Assembly (NCBI GenBank): GCA_964058805.1
Contig: CAXKVV010000124.1
Span: 1-64,000 of the forward strand
DNA length: 64,000 nt
Direction of reading: 5' to 3'
Source of the DNA: Schoenoplectus triqueter
Taxonomy: Eukaryota > Streptophyta > Magnoliopsida > Poales > Cyperaceae
Shown one piece after another: positions 50,384-62,112 of this stretch. The notes under the pieces are model-generated. The model ran no database searches and was not told the origin of the DNA. It saw only the letters and a list, made by a program, of their open reading frames with translations. Made by a program: the position numbers and the translations under genes. Position 1 is the first letter of the stretch. Each line of letters begins with the position of its first letter.

Positions 50384-50700
50384 AACAATTTGGTAACAAA
50401 ATTCTTATTAATAGGCGACAATGCTATTAATTAATAGGATTTAGTGACAAATTTTCTATTAATAGGCGATTGTACAGTTAATTAATTTGAACCATTTTTT
50501 CAAGAGCAATAATTATAGTATTGAGAGCTATGCTCTTAATATTATAATTATTGTTCTTAAAATAGCATTACCTATATATCTGTTATTTTAAGAATAATAA
50601 TTTTAATATTAAAAGCAGAGCTCTCACTATTATAATTATTATTTTTAAAATAACGTCACCCTTAATTAATAGGATAATTAATTTGGTGACAAAATTCGCC
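50384..50700. mobile_element. AT-rich foldback element
   Basis: Two nested hairpins (GAGCAATAATTATAGTATTG against ATATTATAATTATTGTTCTT at about 50503-50560, and TTAAGAATAATAATTTTAAT against its complement at about 50585-50655) suggest a palindromic MITE. The near-identical phrases AATTTGGTAACAAAATTC (50386) and AATTTGGTGACAAAATTC (50679) bound it and could be a decayed target duplication. Confidence 0.5.
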
Positions 50701-51439
50701 CTTTCACAGTGTGCTGCACTCTATTTCACTTTTTTTTTTGGACATTGCGGAAGCTGTGTTCTCTATCTGACTATCTCTCTCTTTCACTTCCCAGACGGTT
50801 CAACAAGCAAACAGCTCCAAGCACGGGCAATGGTGAATCCCTAGTTGTCAACAGGGTAAACAATTATTATACAAGAAATTTCTAAATTTATTTATAATTG
50901 CTCATATTACATATCTGATTTTGTTTCTTTTGACATCGTATTTAGAATGGGTCAGCTTAATTTGTCTTGTTTTTCACCATTATTAGCTCAATAAAATCTT
51001 TGATCTTGGATCTTGAAAGTGAAATCATAGGCATTTCATGGTCTTCTTCCACAATACATTAATGTAGTCACCATTCCAATCAACACCATCATTAATCCTG
51101 ATAATTATTATATCATCACAAAGATATAAATCGAAATTGAGTATTCATCGGATCTCAGTTCTAAAAATAATATGAAGAAAGTTTCTGCATTTAAGTTTAA
51201 GGTGCCAAATATTATATTATTTATCCATCACTATATAAGTGTTCCAAATCACCAATAAAATTGATCACTATATATATGATGCCATCAATGATATAAATGC
51301 AAACTAATATGAATTCCATCTCATCTACTAATTATTCATGAACATTAATATGATCTATAAAAAAGAAAAATGATATACATCCGGGCAAAAAAATAACTGA
51401 AGTGTAAGCACTAAACAAAACTAGAATTAATGTTCCAAA

Positions 51440-51700
51440 TCATCAATAAAATTTCGCTTCATTATTATTTGATAGTCCGTCAAAAATCATTAAATTAGAG
51501 TTGTTGTAAAATTACATGAAAATTTTGATGGTCTATGATAGACATCAAACGATAATAAAATTGCATGAAATTTGAATGATCATCAATCTATTAGTAGAAA
51601 GACATCTATAAACTTTTTTTTTCATTTTTAAGAGTTTTTGTATTTATTTGAACATCCATTGTCAAGGTTGTCAAGATAACCATTGTCAACCGATCTCTTA
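51440..51700. mobile_element. MITE of the GTTGACAATGG family, left flank copy
   Basis: Ends in TTTGAACATCCATTGTCAAG and GTTGTCAAGATAACCATTGT followed by CAACC, the reverse complement of the terminus seen at 31072 and 57617. Interior phrases (GAATGATCATCAATCTAT) match the copy at 57617-57945. Confidence 0.6.
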
Positions 51701-52124
51701 TTTTATTATAAACCACTTTGGAATATTTATAACAAAGTTAATGTTTATTAAAATATTATACAATATTAGGGGTGCAAAAAAAATATAATTTATAATTTGT
51801 TCGTTGTTCGATACAATTTTAAATCGAGTTTGGTTTGTTCAATTAGACATTTTTTGCCAATTCAATTCGATAACTTTTTAATAAACTAGTTCGAGTTTGA
51901 TTCGTAATAATTTAATATGTAGTTATTTATATTTATTAAATATTTAGTCAATAATAAAAGTAATAATTATTTTCTTATAAAATTAATAAGATATTATTAA
52001 TTTATTATTAAATTAATAAATATTAGTTTTTTTTAATTTTAATATAAATTTAATAAAATATTAATTATTTTAGCTCTAATTATTTATGATAATGTGTAAT
52101 AATATACAAATTAAAATAATTGAA

Positions 52125-54440
52125 TTCATCTAGAGTTTGATTTTGCTCAAGTTTAATTTAGTTTGAGTTTGATTTAGTTCAAATTAATTTTAGATCGAAT
52201 TCGAATCATTTGCTGCTATATGCAATACCATCATTAAGCATCACTACTCAATAGTATCCTTTATACTTCATATCTTATTTTTTCTAACATTATTATATTG
52301 TTTTTACCAAGACATATCACTAATTCAATATTTTAGTTCATAATTCATCCAAAAGTAAAATACTTATTTGGATTGGGAATAACATGGATCATACGAGTGG
52401 AGCATAATTGTATTAGACAAAACACCGACTAAAAAATATGGGTCTGGATCGAGTAGTATGTCTATGTCCATGCTTTATTGTTTATAATTTTATATATTTT
52501 ATGGATCATCCCATAAACACAAAGTACACATACAATCAATAAAACTCAAAACTTTATGAGGTTGTGACTTAGTTTTTTTCAAGTAACAACTTGTAGGTAA
52601 TTGTAACCTAGTTAAGACTTAAGAACGATGATAAATTCATATATAGAGCCGGAGAGACAAAGAGAGGGGAAGGAAAAATGAATTTTGGTTGATATATTTT
52701 TTTCTCCAACTTTTCTTTATCAAATCATGTCGGCGATTCTCAGATTGATTATCCTTTTCATTATTATTATTGAGATTTTTTTTCTTGAGCACAAAATTTG
52801 TAGATCTGTTTACTTTTATTATTTTCATTCTTGCATGTTTTCGTCATTTTTTCTCTGTTTATTTCTTTTATTTTTTGGTAGTGAGATCTTCTTATTCCTT
52901 CACAAACTTTTTTTGACAAAACAATAACCTTCGGTCAAGCTATACCCAATTTTAATTTCTACACTGTTAAATGATTTTTTGGTTTGGATCACGAAGCAAA
53001 TTTCTGCTAAATTTAATAAGGCATTTGATATTATCATACTTGTTTTTTAATTTTTTTTCGCTGAAACATTTACAATTTCTAAAATTTCGAGATGAAAAAA
53101 ATATTAGAGTTGTGTCTAACTTATTCAATTCAATAGAAATTAAAAAAAAATATCTTTTATTATACATTTACAAGTACTTCAATTATTCATTACTATATCT
53201 AATGAAAAAAAATAAACTAAATTTTTTATTTAATTCTTATTTAAAATAAATATTGATGAATCTAAAACAAAGGTTTACTCCTTAAACTTCTTAACTAATT
53301 TCTCACGTGTCCTTTATTTTTCTTTCCCGATATCGAATAAATCATTGTCCATATCCAATCATTCTTCATTGTTGCATATGTTGTTGTCATAATAAGTAAA
53401 ACATAAGCACTATAATTTGGAGTGCATCCCATATGAAGTATAAGAGTATATATCGAATTATGATGGAGAGCCTTATTTCAACATATAAATTTAGTATTAA
53501 CATTGTAATCAAGTGTTTTAACTAGTTATTTCCGTTTCCAGAATGGAGCATGGTCATTACTATATCGAAAAATAACTATTGATAAATCTAAAACAAAAGT
53601 TTACTCCTCAAACTTATTAACTAATTTCTCGTATGTGAATTATTTTTCTTTCCCGATATCGAATAAATCATTACCCATATCCAATTTTTTTTTTCATTAT
53701 TGCACATGTTTGTTGTCACAATAAGTAAAAAATAAATATTGTAATTTGGAGTGCATCCCATATGAAGTACAGGAGAATATATCGAATTATGATGGAGAGC
53801 CTTATTTCAACATATAAATTTAGTATTATAATTGTCATCAAGTGTTTTAACTAGTTATTTCTGTTTGTAGAATGAATAGGGATGCATATGTTGTACAAAT
53901 CACAAACTGCACTACATGTGAATACTCTTCCATTGCATTTGTAATTTTTTCATTATATATAGATTAAATATTTTAGTAGTTATTCTTCTTATGAAAGTTA
54001 TAGGTATGGTGGATTTGGCTTGTCCTCCTGTTAAATTCAGATATACTAGATTGATTATGTCGTGAATTCAATGAGAAGGTTTCATCTACCAACTTGAGGC
54101 ACTAGTACCAGTAGAGAAGGATCTCTCAAATTATAAACTTGAGATACTAATATTTTGTCTCTACATAATTTTTTAACTGTGCATTATACTTATTTCTAAC
54201 ATTGACATGTGATTCTATTTGTTTTAATTTGGTTTTAACTTTAATGATTGGTCAACTAATTTCAAATCTGATACTAGAGGAGAAAACTCCCTCAATCTAC
54301 CAACATAGATATGTGGTTTTATTTATTTTAATGTGGTTTAAAATTTAATGAGGCTCAACTAGTTTTAAATCTAGTACTAATGAAAAAGAACCTCTTAATT
54401 TACCGACTTTGAGATACTAGTATCTTATTTCTACATCTTT
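52125..54440. repeat. Tandem duplication unit 1 (2,316 bp)
   Basis: Repeated immediately downstream at 54441-56756 with a constant offset of 2,316 bp. Every stretch I compared, including four open frames (52637-52828, 52685-52927, 52967-53167, 52971-53249 and their copies), is identical. The junctions share a 4 bp TTCA microhomology (52125, 54441, 56757). The unit includes the inner end of the left arm of the surrounding inverted repeat. The frames show no recognisable domains and are probably chance. Confidence 0.95.
53246..53870. repeat. Diverged ~330 bp tandem repeat inside unit 1 (also in unit 2)
   Basis: The segment from about 53246 (TATTGATGAATCTAAAACAA) recurs from about 53575 (TATTGATAAATCTAAAACAA), and both continue through TTTCTTTCCCGATATCGAAT, GGAGTGCATCCCATATGAAG and GATGGAGAGCCTTATTTCAA. 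The copies differ at many positions, so this tandem pair is older than the 2,316 bp duplication. The same pair recurs at about 55562-56186. Confidence 0.85.
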
Positions 54441-56756
54441 TTCATCTAGAGTTTGATTTTGCTCAAGTTTAATTTAGTTTGAGTTTGATTTAGTTCAAAT
54501 TAATTTTAGATCGAATTCGAATCATTTGCTGCTATATGCAATACCATCATTAAGCATCACTACTCAATAGTATCCTTTATACTTCATATCTTATTTTTTC
54601 TAACATTATTATATTGTTTTTACCAAGACATATCACTAATTCAATATTTTAGTTCATAATTCATCCAAAAGTAAAATACTTATTTGGATTGGGAATAACA
54701 TGGATCATACGAGTGGAGCATAATTGTATTAGACAAAACACCGACTAAAAAATATGGGTCTGGATCGAGTAGTATGTCTATGTCCATGCTTTATTGTTTA
54801 TAATTTTATATATTTTATGGATCATCCCATAAACACAAAGTACACATACAATCAATAAAACTCAAAACTTTATGAGGTTGTGACTTAGTTTTTTTCAAGT
54901 AACAACTTGTAGGTAATTGTAACCTAGTTAAGACTTAAGAACGATGATAAATTCATATATAGAGCCGGAGAGACAAAGAGAGGGGAAGGAAAAATGAATT
55001 TTGGTTGATATATTTTTTTCTCCAACTTTTCTTTATCAAATCATGTCGGCGATTCTCAGATTGATTATCCTTTTCATTATTATTATTGAGATTTTTTTTC
55101 TTGAGCACAAAATTTGTAGATCTGTTTACTTTTATTATTTTCATTCTTGCATGTTTTCGTCATTTTTTCTCTGTTTATTTCTTTTATTTTTTGGTAGTGA
55201 GATCTTCTTATTCCTTCACAAACTTTTTTTGACAAAACAATAACCTTCGGTCAAGCTATACCCAATTTTAATTTCTACACTGTTAAATGATTTTTTGGTT
55301 TGGATCACGAAGCAAATTTCTGCTAAATTTAATAAGGCATTTGATATTATCATACTTGTTTTTTAATTTTTTTTCGCTGAAACATTTACAATTTCTAAAA
55401 TTTCGAGATGAAAAAAATATTAGAGTTGTGTCTAACTTATTCAATTCAATAGAAATTAAAAAAAAATATCTTTTATTATACATTTACAAGTACTTCAATT
55501 ATTCATTACTATATCTAATGAAAAAAAATAAACTAAATTTTTTATTTAATTCTTATTTAAAATAAATATTGATGAATCTAAAACAAAGGTTTACTCCTTA
55601 AACTTCTTAACTAATTTCTCACGTGTCCTTTATTTTTCTTTCCCGATATCGAATAAATCATTGTCCATATCCAATCATTCTTCATTGTTGCATATGTTGT
55701 TGTCATAATAAGTAAAACATAAGCACTATAATTTGGAGTGCATCCCATATGAAGTATAAGAGTATATATCGAATTATGATGGAGAGCCTTATTTCAACAT
55801 ATAAATTTAGTATTAACATTGTAATCAAGTGTTTTAACTAGTTATTTCCGTTTCCAGAATGGAGCATGGTCATTACTATATCGAAAAATAACTATTGATA
55901 AATCTAAAACAAAAGTTTACTCCTCAAACTTATTAACTAATTTCTCGTATGTGAATTATTTTTCTTTCCCGATATCGAATAAATCATTACCCATATCCAA
56001 TTTTTTTTTTCATTATTGCACATGTTTGTTGTCACAATAAGTAAAAAATAAATATTGTAATTTGGAGTGCATCCCATATGAAGTACAGGAGAATATATCG
56101 AATTATGATGGAGAGCCTTATTTCAACATATAAATTTAGTATTATAATTGTCATCAAGTGTTTTAACTAGTTATTTCTGTTTGTAGAATGAATAGGGATG
56201 CATATGTTGTACAAATCACAAACTGCACTACATGTGAATACTCTTCCATTGCATTTGTAATTTTTTCATTATATATAGATTAAATATTTTAGTAGTTATT
56301 CTTCTTATGAAAGTTATAGGTATGGTGGATTTGGCTTGTCCTCCTGTTAAATTCAGATATACTAGATTGATTATGTCGTGAATTCAATGAGAAGGTTTCA
56401 TCTACCAACTTGAGGCACTAGTACCAGTAGAGAAGGATCTCTCAAATTATAAACTTGAGATACTAATATTTTGTCTCTACATAATTTTTTAACTGTGCAT
56501 TATACTTATTTCTAACATTGACATGTGATTCTATTTGTTTTAATTTGGTTTTAACTTTAATGATTGGTCAACTAATTTCAAATCTGATACTAGAGGAGAA
56601 AACTCCCTCAATCTACCAACATAGATATGTGGTTTTATTTATTTTAATGTGGTTTAAAATTTAATGAGGCTCAACTAGTTTTAAATCTAGTACTAATGAA
56701 AAAGAACCTCTTAATTTACCGACTTTGAGATACTAGTATCTTATTTCTACATCTTT
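54441..56756. repeat. Tandem duplication unit 2 (2,316 bp)
   Basis: Apparently exact copy of 52125-54440 in direct orientation. Contains the same open frames at 54953-55144, 55001-55243, 55283-55483 and 55287-55565. Near-zero divergence means either a very recent duplication or an assembly artefact. Confidence 0.95.
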
Positions 56757-57616
56757 TTCAATTGAGCAACATACTTAACAAAGAGTCAACAAGTTTCAAA
56801 TGTAATGTAGATATGTCATATTATTTGGTTTTATTATATTGGAATTCATTTGTGTGCCTTTGAAGCTTTTTTGTGGCATCCAAGTATATTTTTTTTGGAC
56901 TCATCTGTGTTTTTTTTAGTTTTATCGTCTTATTTTTTAAGAAAAATATTTTTTTTCCATCAAGACTGTGAGTTCTTAATATAAGTTATGCAATGTACTA
57001 GGAAAAACAATATAATGGTGTTAGAAAAAAGATATTGAGTAGCGATGCTTAATGCTGGTGTTGTATAAGGTTATAAACGAATCGAATTCGATCGAACTAA
57101 ATTATGTGCTAATTTAATTTGAAATTAATTTGAACAAAATCGAATTAGAGCAAAATTGAACTATTTATGAACTCACTTCTTTTAATTTATATATTTATTT
57201 TCATATTATCATAAATAAATAGAGCTAAGATAATTATTATTTTATTAATTTTATATTAAAATTAAAAAATAATATTCATTAATTTAGTAGTAAATTAATA
57301 ATATTTTATTAATTTTATAATAAAATAATTATATTATTACTTATATTATTGACTAAATAGTTAAAAAATATATAAATAACTATATATCGAACTATTATGA
57401 ATTAAATTTGAACTAGTTCATTAAAAAGTTATCGAATCGAACTCTAATTGAACTATCAAAAAAGTCTAATCTAATGAACAAAGCTTAAGTTAAAATTGAA
57501 TCGAATAACAAATGAATTTTGAAATTTTTTTGCACCCTTGCTCTTGTAAAATATTTTAATAAACATAAACTTTGATATAAATATTCCAAAGTGGTTTAGA
57601 ATAAGAGAAGAAATAT

Positions 57617-57945
57617 GTTGACAATGGGTTATTTGACAACCTTGACAATGAATATTCAAATAAATACAAAAAATCTTAACATGGAAAAAAAAGTTTATTG
57701 ATAAGTTCTTCTAACCTATAATTGATTGATGGCTATTCAAATTTCTTATAATTTTATTATCGTTTGACAGTCCATCAAATACCATCAATTTTTTATGTAA
57801 TTTGCAATAGTTTTAATTTAACTGTGCTTGATGGAGTATTAAATGATAATGAAATTTGAATGATCATCATCTATAAATAGAAGATCAATATCTATAATTT
57901 TTTTTAAGATTTTATTTATTTATTTGAACATCCATTGTCAAGATA
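57617..57945. mobile_element. MITE of the GTTGACAATGG family, right flank copy
   Basis: The left end is GTTGACAATGGGTTATTTGA, then CAACCTTGACAATGAATATT. The right end TTTGAACATCCATTGTCAAG is its inverted counterpart. Interior GAATGATCATCATCTAT is shared with the copy at 51440-51700. Confidence 0.65.
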
Positions 57946-58319
57946 GAAATAATTAATTAATATAAATAATTAACTTAAGCAATAAAAATAATTAACTTAA
58001 GCAATAAAAATAATTTGAATGATTAGTTTAAATAGTATTGTAGCGAACAATAACATTAATAGATATGATGTTGGAATATTTTGCTAACAATTAAATAATA
58101 TTTTTCTCAAATATAACTAAAAATTGTATTTGGTATAAATAGAATTGAAAAATCAAAATTATAAAGGTGCATTGACTATGGGTTAGTCAACGTTTGGGAT
58201 TTTCAATGAAGACAAGTGAGTGGAGACGGTTATTAGCCTCTTTTTTTTTAAAAATCAAATAACTACTACTGACTGATGTGTATTTTGCTAAGCTAATAAA
58301 TACCCTAATTTATACTTAA

Positions 58320-58700
58320 TTTCAGCCGCAAGCGCACGGCCTAGTCAAGTAGTAGTTGGGGTGTCGAACCACAAGGACAAGGATGAATTACCGGTTCTAA
58401 CAAGTTTCACTAATTTAGACAATCAAAAGTGAGTTTTGTATTAAACTAAAAGTAAATAAATCTAACAATAATGACTGGAAAGTTTATCAAATAGAGGATT
58501 CTAGGGGCTTTCGGCTTCACTCTCACTCGTTTGGTCAATTCACTCGATTTGATCTTTTAATATGTTCTAGTGTTTGTCGAGGATTCAATCTCAGATTTTA
58601 GTACCAAATTTACACTTTCGTGACTTGATACCGTACTTAAACAATTCGGGTTTCACGATTAAGTACTTCACTTTACAAGTCTAAGCCCATTAAGAAGATC
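58320..58700. other. Probable transposon-derived segment
   Basis: CGCAAGCGCACGGCCTAGTC, AAGTAGTAGTTGGGGTGTCG and AACCACAAGGACAAGG form a motif that I recall recurring in plant repetitive DNA (a conserved 'genome-wide' sequence of retrotransposon-like elements). No coding domain is visible, and family assignment is not possible here. Confidence 0.35.
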
Positions 58701-60550
58701 TACGATTTCTCGCCCGGTTCTTGAGTTCTCCTTCAAATCTCTCTCCAATGGTGTTCTTCCTCTTCTTCCTTGCTTGGGATCTCCTCTCCAGACAGTTGAG
58801 AGATGTCTGGGACGAAGGGGTATCAAAATCTATTAATTCCAATGAGAAAACCGCTTTAAAACTGCCAATTCGCGCTGCCAGCCCAAAAATTGCTGTCCGA
58901 CATTTTAAAATTGCGGTCCGCAATTTTTGCATTTTTTTCCAGAATGAACCAGAGAGCATTTGCGGTCCGCAATTGATAATTACGGTCCGCAATTTTGGTA
59001 TGGGAATGCTTTTAACTGATTTCTTCGTGTAAATCCGACCCATCTCGTTCCAAACATTATTTCTCATGTTAACATCTTTGTTTACACTCAATAACCTGCA
59101 AAATAATAAGAAATGCAGCAGTATCTCGAACTCGACATAAAAACTAAATAAATTCTTAACAATTAACATAAAATGCATAGTTTTTGAGATAAAACCCTAA
59201 TTGAATATAGTATATAAATGAGGCTTATCACTGACGGTTATGTATCAAATTTGAATATCAAGTTCACCTCTATCAAATTTGAATATCATGTCACCTCAAA
59301 TCGAGATACATGCAATTAAGCAATGAAAAGAAAGGAAATATGCATCTTGTCCACATTCATAAGGATAATTCAGGAGGTTGGTTGCTTGATTATAAACCAT
59401 GTTGCATTAAGTTATTCCAAATAAAATAAGAAAATATCATGCATAAAGCATACCCCACAAAACATGAGAATTGGAAATTATGAACGGGGTTTTTTTTATA
59501 CACAAAATGTAAAAAAAATAATTATAAAAAAGAAATTATTTAAACAAAAAAAAAAAAAAAAAGAATGGGTCCACGACCAAAAAAGTTATGTCACGGACAT
59601 ATTCTATGTAGTGACAGACTATTTAGTGATGGATCCAGAGGTTGATCCAAGTCCGTGCATAAATAGACAATGCTATTTCATTGAATAAGAGAAAAAACTC
59701 GTAAAGTCTGGCTCACTAATTTTAACTATCTAAATGATGGTCCCCACTGTTAGAGTTGTCCCTTCCCTTCACATCTCCCCTTCATGAACGGATGAAAAAA
59801 CAGAACAATGAATAATATGTGAGATAAATCCAGACACAATTATATTCAAACTACTTATTTTTTTTAATACATAAGAAAATAAATGATGTTCTCACGGCTA
59901 CCTCCAGAAATTAAGCACAGGCACGTACCCAGGCTTGCCCTAATAATAATATAGATCCGCCCCTGAGTTTGTGTGCCAAAAAGCTAGGTTGTAGACTTAG
60001 TTTGCAGCCCAGATAAAGCTTTGCCACATATTTAGTATGTGACATATCTGTCAATTCGTTAGCATCAATTTCTGACATTCATAATTTTTTTTTATCATTT
60101 GTCTGAATTTAATTTTTTATATTTTTGAAAAATTATTAAGTGTTCTTAAAATATTTTGAATTTTGAAAAATATGCTGAAATACGCTGAAACTCGCATGCG
60201 AGTCCGTAACTTTGCCATTTAATTGCACACTATCCTCATAACATTTTCTAAAGAGACACAATGGATTATTTTGATAATCTTAATTAGACATTGAAATAAA
60301 TGTAAAAAAAACTTAAAAATAGAATTTTTTTTATAGATATGTTCTTTTTTTGCTTTCTAAATTGACAATGTTTTAAATTTCATGCAATTTCATTACAATT
60401 TCATCAAAAGTTTTTAAATTATAACCGTTGCAAATTATATAAAATTTCATTGGTCAAACGATAATACCAAATTTCATTGGTCTTCGTGCCAACGTCTTAA
60501 TTGAGTACGGACCTCATTTAATTAGTACACTATAAAATAATTAATACAGA
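58701..60550. other. Intergenic region with unassigned repeats
   Basis: About 58850-59030 contains the direct repeat TGCGGTCCGCAATT/TACGGTCCGCAATTTTG (GCGGTCCGCAATTTT at 58912, TGCGGTCCGCAATTGAT at 58960, ACGGTCCGCAATTTT at 58981). About 60245-60480 shows weak similarity to the GTTGACAATGG MITE family. No gene recognised. Confidence 0.4.
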
Positions 60551-60554
60551 CGTG

Positions 60555-60633
60555 TTAAAATAAAAAAACTACGTCTTAGCACTCTGTGCTGGCCTTTGTG
60601 GTAATCAACTACTGCGTAGTTTTTTTATTTTAA
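60555..60633. repeat. Perfect 19 bp inverted repeat with 41 bp loop
   Basis: TTAAAATAAAAAAACTACG at 60555-60573 is exactly complementary to 60615-60633. Most of the loop (60576-60604) recurs at 60912-60940, on the other side of the tRNA gene. Confidence 0.9.
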
Positions 60634-60710
60634 AGTTTAGGGATTGGATTGGAAACAAACATAAGTTTGTGAGAGCCTCTCTCGAACTCTAAATTATTGA
60701 ATTACTTAAT

Positions 60711-60716
60711 AAAAAA
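60711..60716 (-). terminator. Pol III terminator of tRNA-Ala
   Basis: Six consecutive T on the minus strand directly after the discriminator base of the tRNA gene. Confidence 0.9.
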
Positions 60717-60789
60717 TGGAGGTGCGGGGAATCGAACCCCGTGCCTCTCGCATGCGAAGCGAGCGCTCTACCATATGAGCTACACCCCC
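60717..60789 (-). tRNA. tRNA-Ala (anticodon CGC)
   Basis: 73 nt, minus strand. The acceptor stem GGGGGTG pairs with CACCTCC, including the G3:U70 wobble that is the identity element of alanine tRNA, with A as discriminator. The D-arm/A-box reads TAGCTCATATGG. The anticodon stem CTCGC/GCGAG closes the loop TTCGCAT, giving CGC (reads GCG). The T-arm/B-box reads GGTTCGATTCC. A run of six T immediately follows on the minus strand (60711-60716), a Pol III terminator; CAA upstream (CACAAAAG) fits plant Pol III initiation. No intron; CCA is not encoded, as expected for a nuclear gene. Confidence 0.97.
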
Positions 60790-60911
60790 TTTTGTGCTCA
60801 TAATTAATAATTAAAATATGTTGATTGATCATGAAGAATCTTAAATCATTTAAGTCAACAGATTTCCGAACTTGTAGTCAGTGACACGTGGTCCCCACCC
60901 CTTGCTGGTAT

Positions 60912-60940
60912 TTAGCACTCTGTGCTGGCCTTTGTGGTAA
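60912..60940. repeat. 29 bp direct copy of the hairpin loop sequence
   Basis: TTAGCACTCTGTGCTGGCCT followed by TTGTGGTAA is identical to 60576-60604. The two copies flank the tRNA-Ala gene in direct orientation, 336 bp apart. Confidence 0.9.
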
Positions 60941-61840
60941 CCAAATTATTGTTCATCCATTAAATATCTTCTCATTCAATTCCTTAAATGGACTACAAAA
61001 ACATTTAAAACAAATATTCAATACAGGAGAGGGATTTGTTATAATCATAAAGAGTAATTTAAGCACTAATATACTTTAAACAGGGTCGACTGAGTCCATA
61101 AAACAAAACTGATACTAGTATAATTTAAGCTTGTTACATAGTTCCCAAAAAAATATTCTCAATTTAATAAAAAATAATTTGTTCAAAATAAAAATCGCCC
61201 TCATGCCTCACCTGGGAAAAATGAAGTTGGTACTTGATACCATTAGTTTAATCTAATTGAAGCAGAGTCAATTGAATAAGATAAGTTGGTCTCAATAAAT
61301 AGGACTGTGCAATGGTCGGTTTGGTTCAAATTGAAAAAAAAATTATCTATTATTTTATTATTTCAAATCTAATAATATTTTTTGATTAGATTTTTTTGAA
61401 ACTGCGCTTATTATTAGTGTGCATTTTCTACATTTTTTATAACTATTCCCCAGCAATCTAAAAGAAATGATAAAAAAATATAAAAATAAACGTATCAAAA
61501 CAAATTATTTGCAATAACTTCTATATATGATAATATCTAATGATTGTCAGCTCAAAAATAACCCAAAAAATTGACATAAATTGACATAAATAAAAATCCT
61601 ATTCTAAATAACCCTATACTAAAAAAAATGAGCTGACAATCGAATAACCCAAAAACCCTATTCTAAATAACCCTATTCTAAATAACCCAAAAATTGACAT
61701 AAATAAAAATCGAATAATTCAAAATCTGTCTTGTGAGCTGACAATCTTCCCTAATCAAACTATCCTCATGACTTTACTTGAACTCAACCCAATTCACCTA
61801 ATTGCTCCTCTATAACTAGAAAATTAAAATGACTGATCTG

Positions 61841-62112
61841 ATAAACTCATCCGACCCCACTGATCCTAATCTGATTTATTTTTAAAAAAATGATCAAACT
61901 AATTAGAATCCGATCCAAATCCAAAAGGACCAAAACCAGCCCAAATAGAAATTAAACAATATGAAATGAACCCGTAACCGGTAATATTGTCTAGTGGTTG
62001 TACAATGTAGAATTGTAGATGAAAGACGTTGGATGCGTGCACACTGCGCAGTGCCCAAGAGCCAACTGCGATCAGGCGGTCAACTCCTGAGAAAGATTAG
62101 ATTTTATTTAAG
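61841..62112. repeat. Dispersed repeat, copy 1
   Basis: Begins ATAAACTCATCCGACCC and ends CTCCTGAGAAAGATTAGATT/TTATTTAAG. About 80-90% similar to 63044-63340 in the same orientation, with shared GTCTAGTGGTTGTACAATGT and GAATTGTAGATG. No tRNA-like promoter boxes or coding domain recognised; family unknown. Confidence 0.8.

Larger units (their letters stand above)
51770..57545. mobile_element. Large foldback element: ~480 bp inverted repeats enclosing a tandemly duplicated core
   Basis: The left arm (about 51770-52260) starts GGGGTGCAAAAAAAATA. The right arm (about 57040-57540) read in reverse complement starts AAGGGTGCAAAAAAATTTC. They stay alignable through phrases such as ATTCGATAACTTTTTAATAA, TTTAGTCAATAATA and TAGCTCTAATTATTTATGAT to the inner ATCATTAAGCATCACTACTC. 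The arms are diverged, with many substitutions and small gaps. No transposase frame was recognised in the core. GGGGTGCAAA ends recall hAT-related MITEs, but no target duplication was fixed. MITEs of another family lie outside both arms in mirrored positions. Confidence 0.7.

Noticed and set aside
52637..53249. Four overlapping open frames (60-92 aa) in the tandem unit, repeated exactly at 54953-55565
   Set aside because: They are low-complexity Phe/Leu/Lys/Asn-rich translations of AT-rich DNA with no domain. Their identity in both copies reflects the DNA duplication, not selection.
58690..59178. 162-codon minus-strand frame rich in Arg/Lys
   Set aside because: It spans short internal direct repeats (GCGGTCCGCAATT) and has no recognisable domain; probably repeat-derived.
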